A DNA stretch of 64,000 nt from UBA4416 sp964543545 (GCA_964543545.1 CAZIYT010000002.1:992001-1056000), one strand, 5' to 3'. Counted from the first letter of the stretch, positions 8,406-18,097 are shown. The notes: generated by a model from the letters alone, not told the origin. Made by a program: numbers and translations.

Positions 8406-9287
8406 TTACTTCTTAATAATCAGCGTATCGAAGCTCGGTGAATAGCCGCAGAAGGAACCAATGACATTACCGCCCGTCACATTGCTCTGGATATTGGCCG
8501 GTGCGGCAAATGGATTTCCATTACTCGAGCGGTTGCTGTAATACGATCGCCAGAACAGGTACTCAGCATTGCCAATGGTGCAGAACTTCACAATCACCGT
8601 ATCGCCTACCGCATAATAACCGGCATTGGGCTGTTCGCTGTAGCCATCGCGCTCGCCGGGCTGCGGCGGACGCTCATAGGAAAAATCGAAGCTGGTGCCG
8701 TCCACAAATTTATCATCGAATGCCGAATTATAAGGTGCCACAAAAAACTGATCCTTCATGCGCTTCGCAAACCAGCGGTAGCAATTGCCCTGCCCGCGCG
8801 GCTCGGTAAGGTGCGCCCAGCAGAAGCCAAAGGTATCACGCTCCGCTTTGAAATAAATACTGTCGAGCGGAATAGGATTTAAAATATTGGTGACACCGGT
8901 GTAAGTTTCATTGTTGTACTTTACCGTGAGGAGGTAGGATTTACCTACCTGTCCGAAGATCTTGGTTCCTAAGTAAAGGTAGCCCGTAGTTGGGTCCAGC
9001 TCTTTCAGGGTATCGATCACCGCACCGTCGGTAATGGTAATGAACGCGCCTTTCACAAAGAACCTGGAAGGATCGCTCAGGTCCACATTTCCAAAATAAG
9101 GCGCCGTCATCGACAAAAGCACCTGCGCCGTTTTGCCGGTTTCGATGCTGGCCTCCACCACCAGCTTTTCCTTGTAGGCCGGCAGCTTGATGTCGATGTC
9201 CTTTTCACAGGAAGAACACAGCACAGCCAACACCAGGGCCATGCCATAAGCCAGGGGTTTGAGGTATCGTTGAGCTCCGTTTTTCAT
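8406..9287 (-). CDS. DUF4249 domain lipoprotein
   Basis: A 293-residue lipoprotein with a type II signal peptide (ALVLAVLCSSC, lipid-bearing Cys at about residue 27) followed by EKDIDIKLPAYKEKLVVEA, the typical DUF4249 beginning. It is encoded 4 bases downstream of the TonB-dependent receptor gene and surely co-transcribed with it. DUF4249 lipoproteins are usually found beside TonB-dependent receptors in Bacteroidota; a surface-exposed partner of the receptor is the likely role, by analogy with SusD-type lids, but this is inference. The substrate is unknown. Confidence 0.92.
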   Translation of the reverse strand: MKNGAQRYLKPLAYGMALVLAVLCSSCEKDIDIKLPAYKEKLVVEASIETGKTAQVLLSMTAPYFGNVDLSDPSRFFVKGAFITITDGAVIDTLKELDPTTGYLYLGTKIFGQVGKSYLLTVKYNNETYTGVTNILNPIPLDSIYFKAERDTFGFCWAHLTEPRGQGNCYRWFAKRMKDQFFVAPYNSAFDDKFVDGTSFDFSYERPPQPGERDGYSEQPNAGYYAVGDTVIVKFCTIGNAEYLFWRSYYSNRSSNGNPFAAPANIQSNVTGGNVIGSFCGYSPSFDTLIIKK

Positions 9288-9291
9288 CGTT

Positions 9292-11793
9292 CTAAAATTT
9301 AAAGTTCCAGGTTACGGTCGGCAGGATCGGGAACAATGAAACCTGTTTGCCTTTCACGGTATAATTCCCTTTCAGGAAATCGCCCTGCGCATCAAAATAG
9401 ATCAGATAGGGATTATGACGGTTATACACATTAAACACACTCAGCGTCCAGCTTCCCTGGTAATTTTTGGCCCATGACCTCGGCAGCCTGATCGTGGAAA
9501 GATCTTTTCCTCTCCTGGTATAACGCCTTTCCAGGCGTGCATGCTTACGCGCCAGCTGCTTTTCCCTGTCGGGCGTATAAGTCGCCGAAAGGTCGAGGCG
9601 GTGGTAATCCGGGAATTTGTATGAATTGCGTAGGCCATAATCATAACTCACGCTGCCTTCGTAAGCAAACAAACCGTTAGGAAGTGTTCCGCGGTTGCCG
9701 GTACCGTACACGAATATCAGGCCGAAGTTCCACACCGGGTTAGGATCATAGGTAATTACCAAAGAGCCATCGTGCCTGCGGTCGTACTTAGCCAGGTAGC
9801 GCTCGCCATAGTTGATCTCGTTAAACTGCCGCCAGGTCCAGGAAAGCGTGTAGCCTATCCAGCCGGTGAATTTGCCCGTGCGTTTCTTCACAAAAAATTC
9901 CGCACCGTAAGCTTCGCCTTTTCCATACGTAAAAGCATTATCGGGATTGTCGAACACATTATCCTGCGGCTCCGCCCCTTCCTTATAATCGATCTGGTTG
10001 GTCATCGTCTTGTAATACACCTCCACCGAGGTTTCAAACATATCCTTACGGAAGTTTTTGAAAAGCCCTAAGGCATACTGCGTGCCAAGCTCCGGCTTGA
10101 TGAGCTCGGTGGAGGGCATCCACACATCTGTCGGCAGGCTCACCGACGAAATACTCGCCAGGTGAATGTACTGGTAGTTGCGCGTGTAGGATGCTTTGAC
10201 CGACATTGTTTTGGTAAGGCTGTAACGCACGCTGGCCCTTGGCTCCAGGCCGGAGTAGTCTATCACTTTTTGCCCGGGCTTATACACATTCGTATCCGAT
10301 GTCCGGCCGAACTGATCTTTGACGTAGCGTGTGAAAGGGCCAACCTGCGCAAAGTAGCTGAAACGCAGACCCACATTTACTTTCAGGCGTTTGGTAATTT
10401 CCCATTCCTCCGAAATATAGGCTGCTGCATCGTGCGAATACAGGCGGATGATCTTGCCGATATCGAAGGTCGTTTCGCCCTGTTTGGCACTCACGTTACT
10501 CGGCGTAAAGGTATGGTAGATGTAATTGATCCCTGCCCTGAGCTGGTGGCGCGGATTAGGAATATACACGAACTCATGCTTGGCCGACCAGTCTTTGATC
10601 CCGGAGAATAAGGTGAGCTCAAAGCCCGACTGTGCCGCCGTAAACGAAAAATCATAATTGGTATAAGACACGGAAGTATTGGAAAAGAGCTTGGCATTGT
10701 ACAAATGGTTCCAACGCAGGCAGGCAACGGTATTGCCCCAGGGCACATGCGCGTTGAAGGACGACTCGGTATCCTTGAAATCAAAAACATCCTTCCCGTT
10801 ATAAAAGCTCAGGAAGATCCTGTCCTTGTCGGAGATCTTCCAGTTCAGCTTGGCATTGACGTCGTAGAAATAATAGCTCGATCCTTTGAATTCGGATTGG
10901 GGACGGATGTATTTGAAAAAAGGTTTCGACAGCACATCAAGGTAGGTCCTGCGCGCCGACACAATAAAAGAAAGCTTGTCTTTGATGATCGGCCCCTGAA
11001 TGGTCAACCGGGAAGAGATCACGCCGATGCCTCCGTCTACCTGGAATTTCTGGTCGTTGCCTTCGCGCATGGAGATGTCGAGCACGGAAGACAGGCGCCC
11101 GCCATACTGCGCCGGCATCCCGCCTTTAATGAGGTTGACGTTCTTGATCGCATCACCGTTGAACACCGAGAAAAATCCCAGGAGGTGAGCAGCATTGTAA
11201 ATGGTGGCATCGTCGAGCAGCACCAGGTTCTGATCCGGCCCACCGCCCCTGACATAAAAACCGGAGTTCCCGTCGCCGGCCGATTTAACGCCGGGCAGGA
11301 GCTGAATGGATTTCAGGATATCGACCTCGCCCATAAAGGCCGGAAGCTTTTTGATCTGTACAATATCCAACTGTACGGCGCTCATCTGCGTACTCTGCAC
11401 ATTATCGTCGGTCTTTTCGCCCCTTACCTCCACTTCGGCCAGGTTCTTTCCCTGCGGCGCCAGGCTGATGTTCCGGCTGATGTTACTTTGCAGGTCGATG
11501 CTGTCGGTATAGGAATCGTAGCCCATATAGCTGCACACCAGGGTATATTTTCCGGCCGGCAGGGTCAGTGAATAAAAGCCGTTGGTATTGGTGTTGGCCC
11601 CGGTCATGCCTTCCCTCACATACACATTGGCGCCGATGGCCGACTCACCGTTGGACTTGTCGCGAACGTAACCACTGATGGTGAAGTTTTGTGCAGCCGC
11701 CCATAAAGGGCAAAACAAAAGAAGTATCGCTATTTTTTTTAGCACAGGTAAAAATAACAGATTATTCAGTGCCAACATGGCCCGTAAATGCAT
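9292..11793 (-). CDS. TonB-dependent receptor with carboxypeptidase-regulatory-like domain
   Basis: An outer-membrane active transporter of about 830 residues. Signal peptide KKIAILLLFCPLWAAAQ, then a CarboxypepD_reg-like domain at about 38-115 (ISGYVRDKSNGESAIGANV), a plug with LPAFMGEVDILKSIQLLPGV and FYVRGGGPDQNLVLLDDA, and a 22-strand-type barrel ending in an aromatic residue (WNFKF). The annotated ATG 11793 gives a long leader before the signal peptide; GTG 11745 would begin right at it and has TATTTTTA, one base off the -7 consensus, just upstream, so it may be the true start. The DUF4249 gene follows. Substrate cannot be read. Confidence 0.93.
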   Translation of the reverse strand: MHLRAMLALNNLLFLPVLKKIAILLLFCPLWAAAQNFTISGYVRDKSNGESAIGANVYVREGMTGANTNTNGFYSLTLPAGKYTLVCSYMGYDSYTDSIDLQSNISRNISLAPQGKNLAEVEVRGEKTDDNVQSTQMSAVQLDIVQIKKLPAFMGEVDILKSIQLLPGVKSAGDGNSGFYVRGGGPDQNLVLLDDATIYNAAHLLGFFSVFNGDAIKNVNLIKGGMPAQYGGRLSSVLDISMREGNDQKFQVDGGIGVISSRLTIQGPIIKDKLSFIVSARRTYLDVLSKPFFKYIRPQSEFKGSSYYFYDVNAKLNWKISDKDRIFLSFYNGKDVFDFKDTESSFNAHVPWGNTVACLRWNHLYNAKLFSNTSVSYTNYDFSFTAAQSGFELTLFSGIKDWSAKHEFVYIPNPRHQLRAGINYIYHTFTPSNVSAKQGETTFDIGKIIRLYSHDAAAYISEEWEITKRLKVNVGLRFSYFAQVGPFTRYVKDQFGRTSDTNVYKPGQKVIDYSGLEPRASVRYSLTKTMSVKASYTRNYQYIHLASISSVSLPTDVWMPSTELIKPELGTQYALGLFKNFRKDMFETSVEVYYKTMTNQIDYKEGAEPQDNVFDNPDNAFTYGKGEAYGAEFFVKKRTGKFTGWIGYTLSWTWRQFNEINYGERYLAKYDRRHDGSLVITYDPNPVWNFGLIFVYGTGNRGTLPNGLFAYEGSVSYDYGLRNSYKFPDYHRLDLSATYTPDREKQLARKHARLERRYTRRGKDLSTIRLPRSWAKNYQGSWTLSVFNVYNRHNPYLIYFDAQGDFLKGNYTVKGKQVSLFPILPTVTWNFKF

Positions 11794-11942
11794 AAATGGT
11801 TAATTTATTTAAATTTTCGTGCCAGCATGATTTTAAGCAGGGGAGCAATGCGCCAGGTACTGCGTAAAAAGCAAACCGTTTAACCCTGACGTTTAGACAT
11901 GGTTAAGGGCGGGCTTTGTTTTAAAGTTTGGGCCTATTTAGC

Positions 11943-13409
11943 TTACCGGTTCAAAATATAATTCCGGATATAATTGCTTCGCCACTCCTGGTTAGCCGGT
12001 GCATTCAGTAACTCCATTACCGGCTTGTCATCTTCATTGATGACCCCATCATCATTGATGATCCAGGGGTATACTTCGTTGTGCAGTCCGCCCACAAAAG
12101 GTTTTAAGGAGGCCACGATTAATAAATTCCGGTAGGCCTCATCTTCGGAGGACGCACAGATTTTGAGGTTAAATCCCGCCTGCTTCAGGGTTGCCAGCAG
12201 GCATTGCGTTCCCAGGCCTTTGGTGCCATTGAGGTAGCCATGGGTGTTGATCAATACCACCGCATTGGTATCCAGTTTATTTTTTAATAAGGCGAGGCTC
12301 TGTTTGGTAATCACATGCGAAGGCTGCTCCTCCGCCTTGAAAATATCGAAAAGGATCACATTCCATTTGCCCGGGGCGCTATTGATGTAATGGCGGGCAT
12401 CGTCGCAAACCGTAGTCACCGAAGCATCGAGGTAGAAAAAACGCTTTGCCATCTCAATGATGCGCTGATCGAACTCCACACCGGTAACACTGTAACCCTT
12501 CCCTGCCAGCATAGTGGATACCACGCCACCGCCAAGCCCCAGCACAAGCGCTTTTCCTTTGGGAAAATACGGAAGGTTGCTTTCCAACAGCCTCACATAG
12601 TCCGATACCGAAGCTTTGGTATCGGTGTTCATCTCCGTTTGCACAATGGTATTTATCAGAAGCTTGCGGATCATCAGCCGGTCGCCAGTCTTTGAGGGCT
12701 CTTCGCGGATCTCGAGCTTTCCCAGGATCCCCTCTTCTTCATACACCAGGTAAGGATTTTTCGGTGCCCTTATAAAGCTGTAGGCCGTGAGTCCACAAAC
12801 GAAAACAAGCACCAGTGCAGGCGTTCGCGGGTAAGGCCGGATGAGTACCAGCAGGCTCACCAAAGCCATCGCCAATGCAAAGCCGATCAGCGTGGCGCTG
12901 ACACCAAACAGCGGCAGCAAATAAAAGCCACATAAAAAAGTTGCCAGGATACCTCCTACTGTGGAAACAGCATAGATCTTTCCGCTGTTTGCCCCGCTTT
13001 CCCTCAGCTCCTTTGTGAGAATGGAAATAATGAGTGGCGAAGCTGCGCCCATGCACAACATGGCAGGAAACAGCAACAGGAACACACTCAGCACCACAGC
13101 GGGAATCAAAGGCAGGTACGTTCCGGCCGCGTAAAAGACCCTTCCCATAAACGTCATGCTACAAAGGCAGCAGGCGGCGGCAATCAGCACATACAGCAGG
13201 ATGCGCTCCCTGTTCCCTTTCCGGCTCAGCCTTCCTCCCAGGAAATAGCCGGCGGCAAGGCCGGCCAGGGTAATAGCCATCACGGAGCTCCACACATGCA
13301 GGCTGCTCCCGAAAAAAGGAGCCAGGATGCGGGCTCCGGAAATTTCGGCTGCCATCACCGAAGCGCCTTCCACAAAGGAAATGATGAGAAACCGGTTCTG
13401 CTTAAGCAT
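11943..13409 (-). CDS. Membrane protein fused to a spermidine-synthase-like domain
   Basis: A 488-residue protein of the fused MFS/spermidine synthase type. The first 200 residues hold about seven transmembrane segments (for example VMAITLAGLAAGYFLGG and PAVVLSVFLLLFPAMLCMG). The C-terminal 260 residues form a Rossmann methyltransferase-like fold with the aminopropyltransferase nucleotide motif VLGLGGGVVSTMLAG and VTGVEFDQRIIEMAKRFF, then DDARHYI. Whether it makes spermidine is doubtful, since the family includes many proteins without shown activity. The start lies 13 bases after the upstream unknown gene, so the two form an operon. Confidence 0.88.
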   Translation of the reverse strand: MLKQNRFLIISFVEGASVMAAEISGARILAPFFGSSLHVWSSVMAITLAGLAAGYFLGGRLSRKGNRERILLYVLIAAACCLCSMTFMGRVFYAAGTYLPLIPAVVLSVFLLLFPAMLCMGAASPLIISILTKELRESGANSGKIYAVSTVGGILATFLCGFYLLPLFGVSATLIGFALAMALVSLLVLIRPYPRTPALVLVFVCGLTAYSFIRAPKNPYLVYEEEGILGKLEIREEPSKTGDRLMIRKLLINTIVQTEMNTDTKASVSDYVRLLESNLPYFPKGKALVLGLGGGVVSTMLAGKGYSVTGVEFDQRIIEMAKRFFYLDASVTTVCDDARHYINSAPGKWNVILFDIFKAEEQPSHVITKQSLALLKNKLDTNAVVLINTHGYLNGTKGLGTQCLLATLKQAGFNLKICASSEDEAYRNLLIVASLKPFVGGLHNEVYPWIINDDGVINEDDKPVMELLNAPANQEWRSNYIRNYILNR

Positions 13410-13422
13410 GGCGCTTTAGTCC

Positions 13423-14133
13423 TTAGATGTAGAGGTTGTTATCATCTTCGTAGCTGGCGCTGGCGCCATAGCCCAGGCGCTTGCCGGTACGGAGGTTGAT
13501 GCTGCTGACCTTTTCCTGCATCTCGTTCACCGTCACATCCCTCACCGTGTCGTAAGGCGGCGTAAACAGATCGTAGGTGATCGCATAAATAATGAGGTCG
13601 TTGATGATCTCACAGAGGTTTTCCTTGTTGAGAGGCTCCGAAGAAAAGGTCGAATACTTAATGCCCATCGGGCCTTTGGCTTCAATGAAAAAGTGCATTT
13701 CCCGGTTCACGAAGATCCGGCATACCAATGATCCTAGATCATTCACACGGTTGTATTTGATGGAATCGGCCAGGAAATTATACACGTTGATGATCCCGCA
13801 GTAGGAATTGTATTCGTGCTGCCTGATATAACCGGTTTTAAACATCGGGTGCGATTTATCGAATTCAAACACATTGGTATGCATGAAGAACTCGAGGATA
13901 TCGCCGGCTACTTTCAGCTGTGTGGAATATTTCTTGGATTCGGAAACAGCAACGGCAATGCGCTTATCCACAGGTTCTATTTCCTTGATGAGGTCGATGG
14001 CAATTTCATTCACGCATAGCTTGATCATTTCAAAAGCCGTGATGGTATTGTTGAACACATCCTGCTTCATCACCGATTTTTCAGCCAGCAGTTTAACTAT
14101 TTTTTGTTTCTGAGAATCTAAGAGTTCGCTCAT
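13423..14133 (-). CDS. Conserved hypothetical protein, operon with spermidine-synthase-like gene
   Basis: I do not recognise this 236-residue protein. It has no signal peptide or membrane segment and looks cytoplasmic. The first 70 residues are helical (SELLDSQKQKIVKLLAEK), the middle is a mixed alpha/beta part with FFMHTNVFEF and FFIEAKGPMGIKY, and the C-terminal 20 residues are a likely flexible Ser/Gly/Asp tail. It is the first gene of a two-gene unit with the membrane/spermidine-synthase fusion, 13 bases apart. A near-consensus -7 element (TATATTTA, minus strand, 14155-14162) lies 21 bases upstream of the ATG. Confidence 0.75.
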   Translation of the reverse strand: MSELLDSQKQKIVKLLAEKSVMKQDVFNNTITAFEMIKLCVNEIAIDLIKEIEPVDKRIAVAVSESKKYSTQLKVAGDILEFFMHTNVFEFDKSHPMFKTGYIRQHEYNSYCGIINVYNFLADSIKYNRVNDLGSLVCRIFVNREMHFFIEAKGPMGIKYSTFSSEPLNKENLCEIINDLIIYAITYDLFTPPYDTVRDVTVNEMQEKVSSINLRTGKRLGYGASASYEDDNNLYI

Positions 14134-14246
14134 AGGCCGTAATTTTTTGAATTATAAATATACGTATTGTATTAAAATAATGCCGGAAGAAAGTAATGCC
14201 ATGCGAAGGACAAAAAGGAAACGTTCTACCATACTGTTAATTTCTT

Positions 14247-14330
14247 TTTGGGCGTCCGGGCGCGCTTTCCGCTGCAATTTCCGTCACGACACTTCGTGAC
14301 GGAAGATTTCCACTACAATCGCTGACGCAG
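14247..14330. repeat. Structured intergenic repeat with perfect 11-bp hairpin
   Basis: The segment begins TTTGGGCGTCCGGGCGCGC and contains the perfect hairpin TTCCGTCACGA-cact-TCGTGACGGAA (14279-14304), then ATTTCCACTACAATCGCTGACGC. I recall closely similar GGGCG...GCTTTCCGCT...CGC elements between genes of other Bacteroidota, but cannot verify. It lies downstream of the GH3 fusion gene and upstream of the unknown gene at 13423-14133, and could end the transcript of the former. Confidence 0.55.
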
Positions 14331-14366
14331 GCATACGCAAAAAAAGGATAATCCCGGGCCCTGGTA

Positions 14367-17318
14367 TTACAGCACTTTCGCAGCCTTAAAGGAATCGTAC
14401 AATACCTTGTGGATCTTGCCGCGGATGCCAAGCTTCGCCAGCTTATTCTCATCTGCATCAGGATACACCCTGTTGGAAAGGAAAACAAAGATGAGCCCGT
14501 TCTCCGGATCGGCCCAGGCAAACGTTCCTGTAAAGCCGCTGTGGCCGTAGCTTGCCAGGCTGCACTCCTCCGTCACCGGGCTGTCTTTCTTGCTATCAAA
14601 TTCGGGCTTGTCGAAACAAAGGCCGCGGCGGTTATCGAGGAATTGCGAAGAGGTATATTGTTTGATCACCGAAGCATCCAGTAACTTTTGCCCTCCATAA
14701 ACACCGTTGTTCAGGAGCATCTGCATCACCACCGCCACATCGGTGGCATTTCCGAATAAGCCCGCGTGCCCTGCAACGCCTCCCAGCATGGCGGCTCCCT
14801 GGTCGTGTACATAACCACGCAGCAGCTGTTTTCTGAATTTGGTATCGTTTTCCGTCGGTGCAATCTGCGAAAGCGGGTAAACACCAAGTGGCAGATAAGT
14901 CAGGCCAACATTCAAGGGCTTATAAAACGTTTCCTGCACATAAGCATTCAGCGGCATGCCGGTTTTGTTTTCAATGATCTTTTTAGAAAAGTAATAACCG
15001 ATATCGCTGTAAAGGTATTTGCCTTTGGCTTCGAGCTTGCTGGCTACAAGCTGCTTGTAAATAGAATCCGTGTAGCCTTTGGCGATGTAAAGGTTCTTCG
15101 CTACGGGCGTAGGATACGCATCGGATGCACTTGTACTGTAAATGCCCGGCTTATAGTTATGCGCTTTGTCCTGCGTGCGCAGCCACAAAGGCAAAAACGC
15201 CTGGAGGCCCGACTGGTGCGTGAGGATGTCCTTGTAGTTGAGATCGCCTTTATCGCTGTCCTTGTACTCCGGCAGGTAATAGCCCAGGGTCTGGTTGTAA
15301 TCGAATTGCTTTTGTTCCGTAAGCTTCATCAGGGCCAGCGAGGTCGACAGGATCTTGGTGAGCGAAGCCAGGTCGTACACCGTTTGGTCCGTTACCTTTT
15401 CGGAGCCTGCTTCGTAGGTCAGTCGCCCAAAGTTTTTCTGGTAGAACACTTCCCCGTTCCTGATGGCAATGATCTGGCAGCCGGGATAGGCTTTCTGGCG
15501 AATGCCTGCCAGGGCAATGGAATCGATCTGCTGCAATTTGACCGAGCTTGCTCCCACTCTTTCCGGCTCCACGTACTGCATGCGGATCGCCTGCTTGAGC
15601 TCAAGCCCCGAGCCAACCCTGAACAGGTTGGTAGAAACCGGCAGCGTGCCGTTTACGGTAATAGCACCGGCAATAGCCTCTGCGGCTGCTTTCTGGCTGA
15701 AGGCATTGTATTCATACAACTCCAGCACCGCAACGGATTTCGAAAGGTCTTTCAGCTTATTGATTAAGTAAGGATTGGAGAACAGGCAGCTCACTGTTTT
15801 ATTCTGCGCCACGATCTTTGAGATCACATCCACGCTTCCCTCGCTGCATCCGAAATTTTTCTCGGGCTTATACGATGTTTTATTCACCTGCAGGATCACC
15901 AGGTTATAATTTTTCAATCGCGCTAATAAGGTATCCCTTTCTTTTTGCGTCGCCTCATGATCGATGGCGAAATGCTCTGCTTTCATATAGTGGCCCAGCG
16001 CCGCAGAGAAAAGCGTTTTTCCTTTATCACCGATGGATACTTCCGCTATTTTCAGGGTATCCGGGCGCTTCAGGGGCAGCAGGGAATGATCGTTTTTCAA
16101 TAAGGTCACCGAAGCCTCCGCCAGCTTGCTGTTCATCACATTGGAAGCAACCGTGTTGAGGTCTTCGTACAGGTTCTTTGGATTCACGAACTGGCTCTTG
16201 TTGAGGCCGCACCAGTATTTGGCCTTCAATATTTTTTTACAGCGGGCATCTATTTCTTCCTGGGTGATTTGCCCATTGCTCACCGCCAGCTTGATCTGCT
16301 CCATGGCTTTGGGCACATTCTCCGCAAACAACAGCACATCATTACCTGCCAGCAGGGCTTTCACATCTACAATGCCGGGCTCATAAAAGCTGGCGACTCC
16401 TTTCATGTTCAGGGCATCGGTAAATACCAGGCCCTGGAAGCCCATTTGTTTTTTCAGCAGGTCGTTGATGATATAGGGTGACAAGGTAGAAGCCGTATTT
16501 TTTGTTGTATCGTAGCAAGGCACAAATAAATGCGCTACCATAATGCTCGCCAGGCCCTCATCAAACAAGCGCTTGAAAGGATAAAGCTCCAGGGTGTCCA
16601 GGCGTTCCTTACAGGCCGAAATAATTGGCAATGCTTTATGCGAATCGGTATCCGTATCACCGTGGCCCGGGAAGTGTTTGCCATTGGCCATCACGCCTTC
16701 CGCCTGCAGGCCTTTCATATACATCACCGCTTTGTTGGCCACGTTGTACTTATTTTCCCCGAAGCTACGCGTGCCGATCACCGGGTTCTCCGCATTATTG
16801 TTGACGTCCGCTACAGGAGCAAAATTCACATGAATGCCGATGCGCTTGCACTCGCGGGCAATCTGCCTGCCCATGTAAAAAATAAGCGAATCGTTTTTGA
16901 TCGCTCCCAGGGTCATTTGCCGCGGGTACTTCGGTGTGCTGTCGAGGCGCATGGCCAGGCCCCACTCGCCATCAATGGCAATCAGCAAAGGCGTCTTCGA
17001 CAGGTTCTGGTAATAATTATTAAGGCGGGCTTCGCGCAGCGGGCCGCCCTGCATGAAGATCAGGCCGCCGATGTGATAGTCCTGGATCAGCTCACGGATC
17101 TCGCGCACATGCTTCATGTCCTTGTTGCTATAGGCAGCTACCATAAACAGCTGCGCCAGACGCTGATCGGAGTTCAGGGAATTAAACACGGAATCGACCC
17201 AACGTGATTCTGAATTTAAAAAATCGGGGCCGTTCTTAGTGGGTGCCGGCTTTACAACAAAAGCCATGATCACCGTTAAAGACGCAAACAGAACAATTTT
17301 GCCAAACAATTTAATCAT
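14367..17318 (-). CDS. Glycoside hydrolase family 3 (NagZ-like) fused to serine beta-lactamase-fold domain
   Basis: A 983-residue envelope enzyme with an N-terminal hydrophobic signal or anchor (residues 1-22). Residues about 45-380 are a family 3 glycosidase of the beta-N-acetylglucosaminidase type: KHFPGHGDTDTDSH at about 212 carries the His/Asp acid-base dyad and FTDALNMKG at about 310 the nucleophile Asp. A linker domain follows. Residues about 615-983 are a class C beta-lactamase/esterase fold with the SxxK serine motif SLTK at about 652, YSD at about 767 and HSGFTG at about 924. Combined action on peptidoglycan sugar and peptide or ester bonds is likely. This two-domain architecture is known in Bacteroidota. 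It follows the NlpC/P60 gene across a repeat pair. Confidence 0.92.
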   Translation of the reverse strand: MIKLFGKIVLFASLTVIMAFVVKPAPTKNGPDFLNSESRWVDSVFNSLNSDQRLAQLFMVAAYSNKDMKHVREIRELIQDYHIGGLIFMQGGPLREARLNNYYQNLSKTPLLIAIDGEWGLAMRLDSTPKYPRQMTLGAIKNDSLIFYMGRQIARECKRIGIHVNFAPVADVNNNAENPVIGTRSFGENKYNVANKAVMYMKGLQAEGVMANGKHFPGHGDTDTDSHKALPIISACKERLDTLELYPFKRLFDEGLASIMVAHLFVPCYDTTKNTASTLSPYIINDLLKKQMGFQGLVFTDALNMKGVASFYEPGIVDVKALLAGNDVLLFAENVPKAMEQIKLAVSNGQITQEEIDARCKKILKAKYWCGLNKSQFVNPKNLYEDLNTVASNVMNSKLAEASVTLLKNDHSLLPLKRPDTLKIAEVSIGDKGKTLFSAALGHYMKAEHFAIDHEATQKERDTLLARLKNYNLVILQVNKTSYKPEKNFGCSEGSVDVISKIVAQNKTVSCLFSNPYLINKLKDLSKSVAVLELYEYNAFSQKAAAEAIAGAITVNGTLPVSTNLFRVGSGLELKQAIRMQYVEPERVGASSVKLQQIDSIALAGIRQKAYPGCQIIAIRNGEVFYQKNFGRLTYEAGSEKVTDQTVYDLASLTKILSTSLALMKLTEQKQFDYNQTLGYYLPEYKDSDKGDLNYKDILTHQSGLQAFLPLWLRTQDKAHNYKPGIYSTSASDAYPTPVAKNLYIAKGYTDSIYKQLVASKLEAKGKYLYSDIGYYFSKKIIENKTGMPLNAYVQETFYKPLNVGLTYLPLGVYPLSQIAPTENDTKFRKQLLRGYVHDQGAAMLGGVAGHAGLFGNATDVAVVMQMLLNNGVYGGQKLLDASVIKQYTSSQFLDNRRGLCFDKPEFDSKKDSPVTEECSLASYGHSGFTGTFAWADPENGLIFVFLSNRVYPDADENKLAKLGIRGKIHKVLYDSFKAAKVL

Positions 17319-17419
17319 GTTGTAAGATACACTGGCTAAGCCCTTTTAAATTTACCAAAAAGCGATTGTTTTAAACAGCAACGTTTTGATAGATGAGCGT
17401 TAAAGAATACTAATTTGAT

Positions 17420-17474
17420 GGTGGCCTCGAGAGCCTCAGCCACCGGCCGTTGACTGAGGCTCTCGAAGTCAACG
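17420..17474. repeat. Second pair of inverted hairpin repeats
   Basis: Hairpin 1 has arms GGTGGC/GCCACC around CTCGAGAGCCTCA (17420-17444). Hairpin 2 has arms CGTTGACT/AGTCAACG around GAGGCTCTCGA (17448-17474). The loops are reverse complements of each other and the arm sequences are those of the 8215-8397 pair, but here the two hairpins are only 3 bases apart. Confidence 0.75.
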
Positions 17475-17485
17475 AGGAAAAACGT

Positions 17486-18097
17486 CTACTTAATCCTTCC
17501 CGCCCCGTGGTAATATTTCTTGTAGTAGGGCTCATCGAGGTCGCTGATGATGACCCCGCGCCTGGTAGAGGCATGCACGAATTTATTGTGCTGCAGGTAC
17601 ACGCCCACATGCGACACGCTTTTGCCATTGATGATAAAAAAGACGAGATCACCTTCTTTCAGGTCGGAAACGCTGACGCGCTTGGTTTCCTCATAAATGG
17701 CTTTGGAAGAAGCCGATACTTTTTTATTGTAAACGGAAGAGCACAGCACTCCTGTAAATCCCGAACAGTCGATGCCGTTCTTATCCTTGCCGGCATACTT
17801 ATAAGGCACAGCATACCAATCGTCAATAAATTTATAAAGCTTTTCGTTCTTGATGTCTTCTTCCGAAACATTAAGCCTTTCCGCATAGGTAGCGCGGAGC
17901 ACACTCGAGCCTCCCTGGTTTTTTTCCGGAGATTTTGTTTCTGCTTTCGGTGTGTCGGACTCCGTATGCTGAGGCGTTTCCGTTTTTTTGACAGGAGCCT
18001 TTGTGTTCTTTACCGTTGACTGGTGATGCTTACAGGAAGACAGGTAAAGAAGAGCGAACAGCAAAGCCGCGCATTTCATATGTAAATGACCAGACAT
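17486..18097 (-). CDS. NlpC/P60 family (C40) peptidoglycan endopeptidase lipoprotein
   Basis: A lipoprotein of about 200 residues (signal ALLFALLYLSSC with the lipidated Cys) followed by a Lys/Thr/Pro/Glu-rich linker and a C40 cysteine peptidase domain in the last 125 residues. The catalytic Cys is in NGIDCSGFTG, and the His in VSHVGVYLQHNKFVHAST. Such enzymes cut the gamma-D-Glu to diamino acid bond or similar links of the stem peptide. ATG 18079 (sixth codon on) gives a tidier signal peptide than ATG 18097. The gene sits between a PAP2-like phosphatase and the GH3 fusion, all on the minus strand, which together suggest an envelope-remodelling group. Confidence 0.92.
   Translation of the reverse strand: MSGHLHMKCAALLFALLYLSSCKHHQSTVKNTKAPVKKTETPQHTESDTPKAETKSPEKNQGGSSVLRATYAERLNVSEEDIKNEKLYKFIDDWYAVPYKYAGKDKNGIDCSGFTGVLCSSVYNKKVSASSKAIYEETKRVSVSDLKEGDLVFFIINGKSVSHVGVYLQHNKFVHASTRRGVIISDLDEPYYKKYYHGAGRIK

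Noticed and set aside
10705..11571. Open frame of 288 codons opposite the TonB-dependent receptor
   Set aside because: Antisense shadow over the plug and regulatory domains; no start context or motif.
14766..15767. Open frame of 333 codons opposite the GH3/beta-lactamase fusion
   Set aside because: Antisense shadow of a gene with clear catalytic motifs; composition is unlike a real protein.
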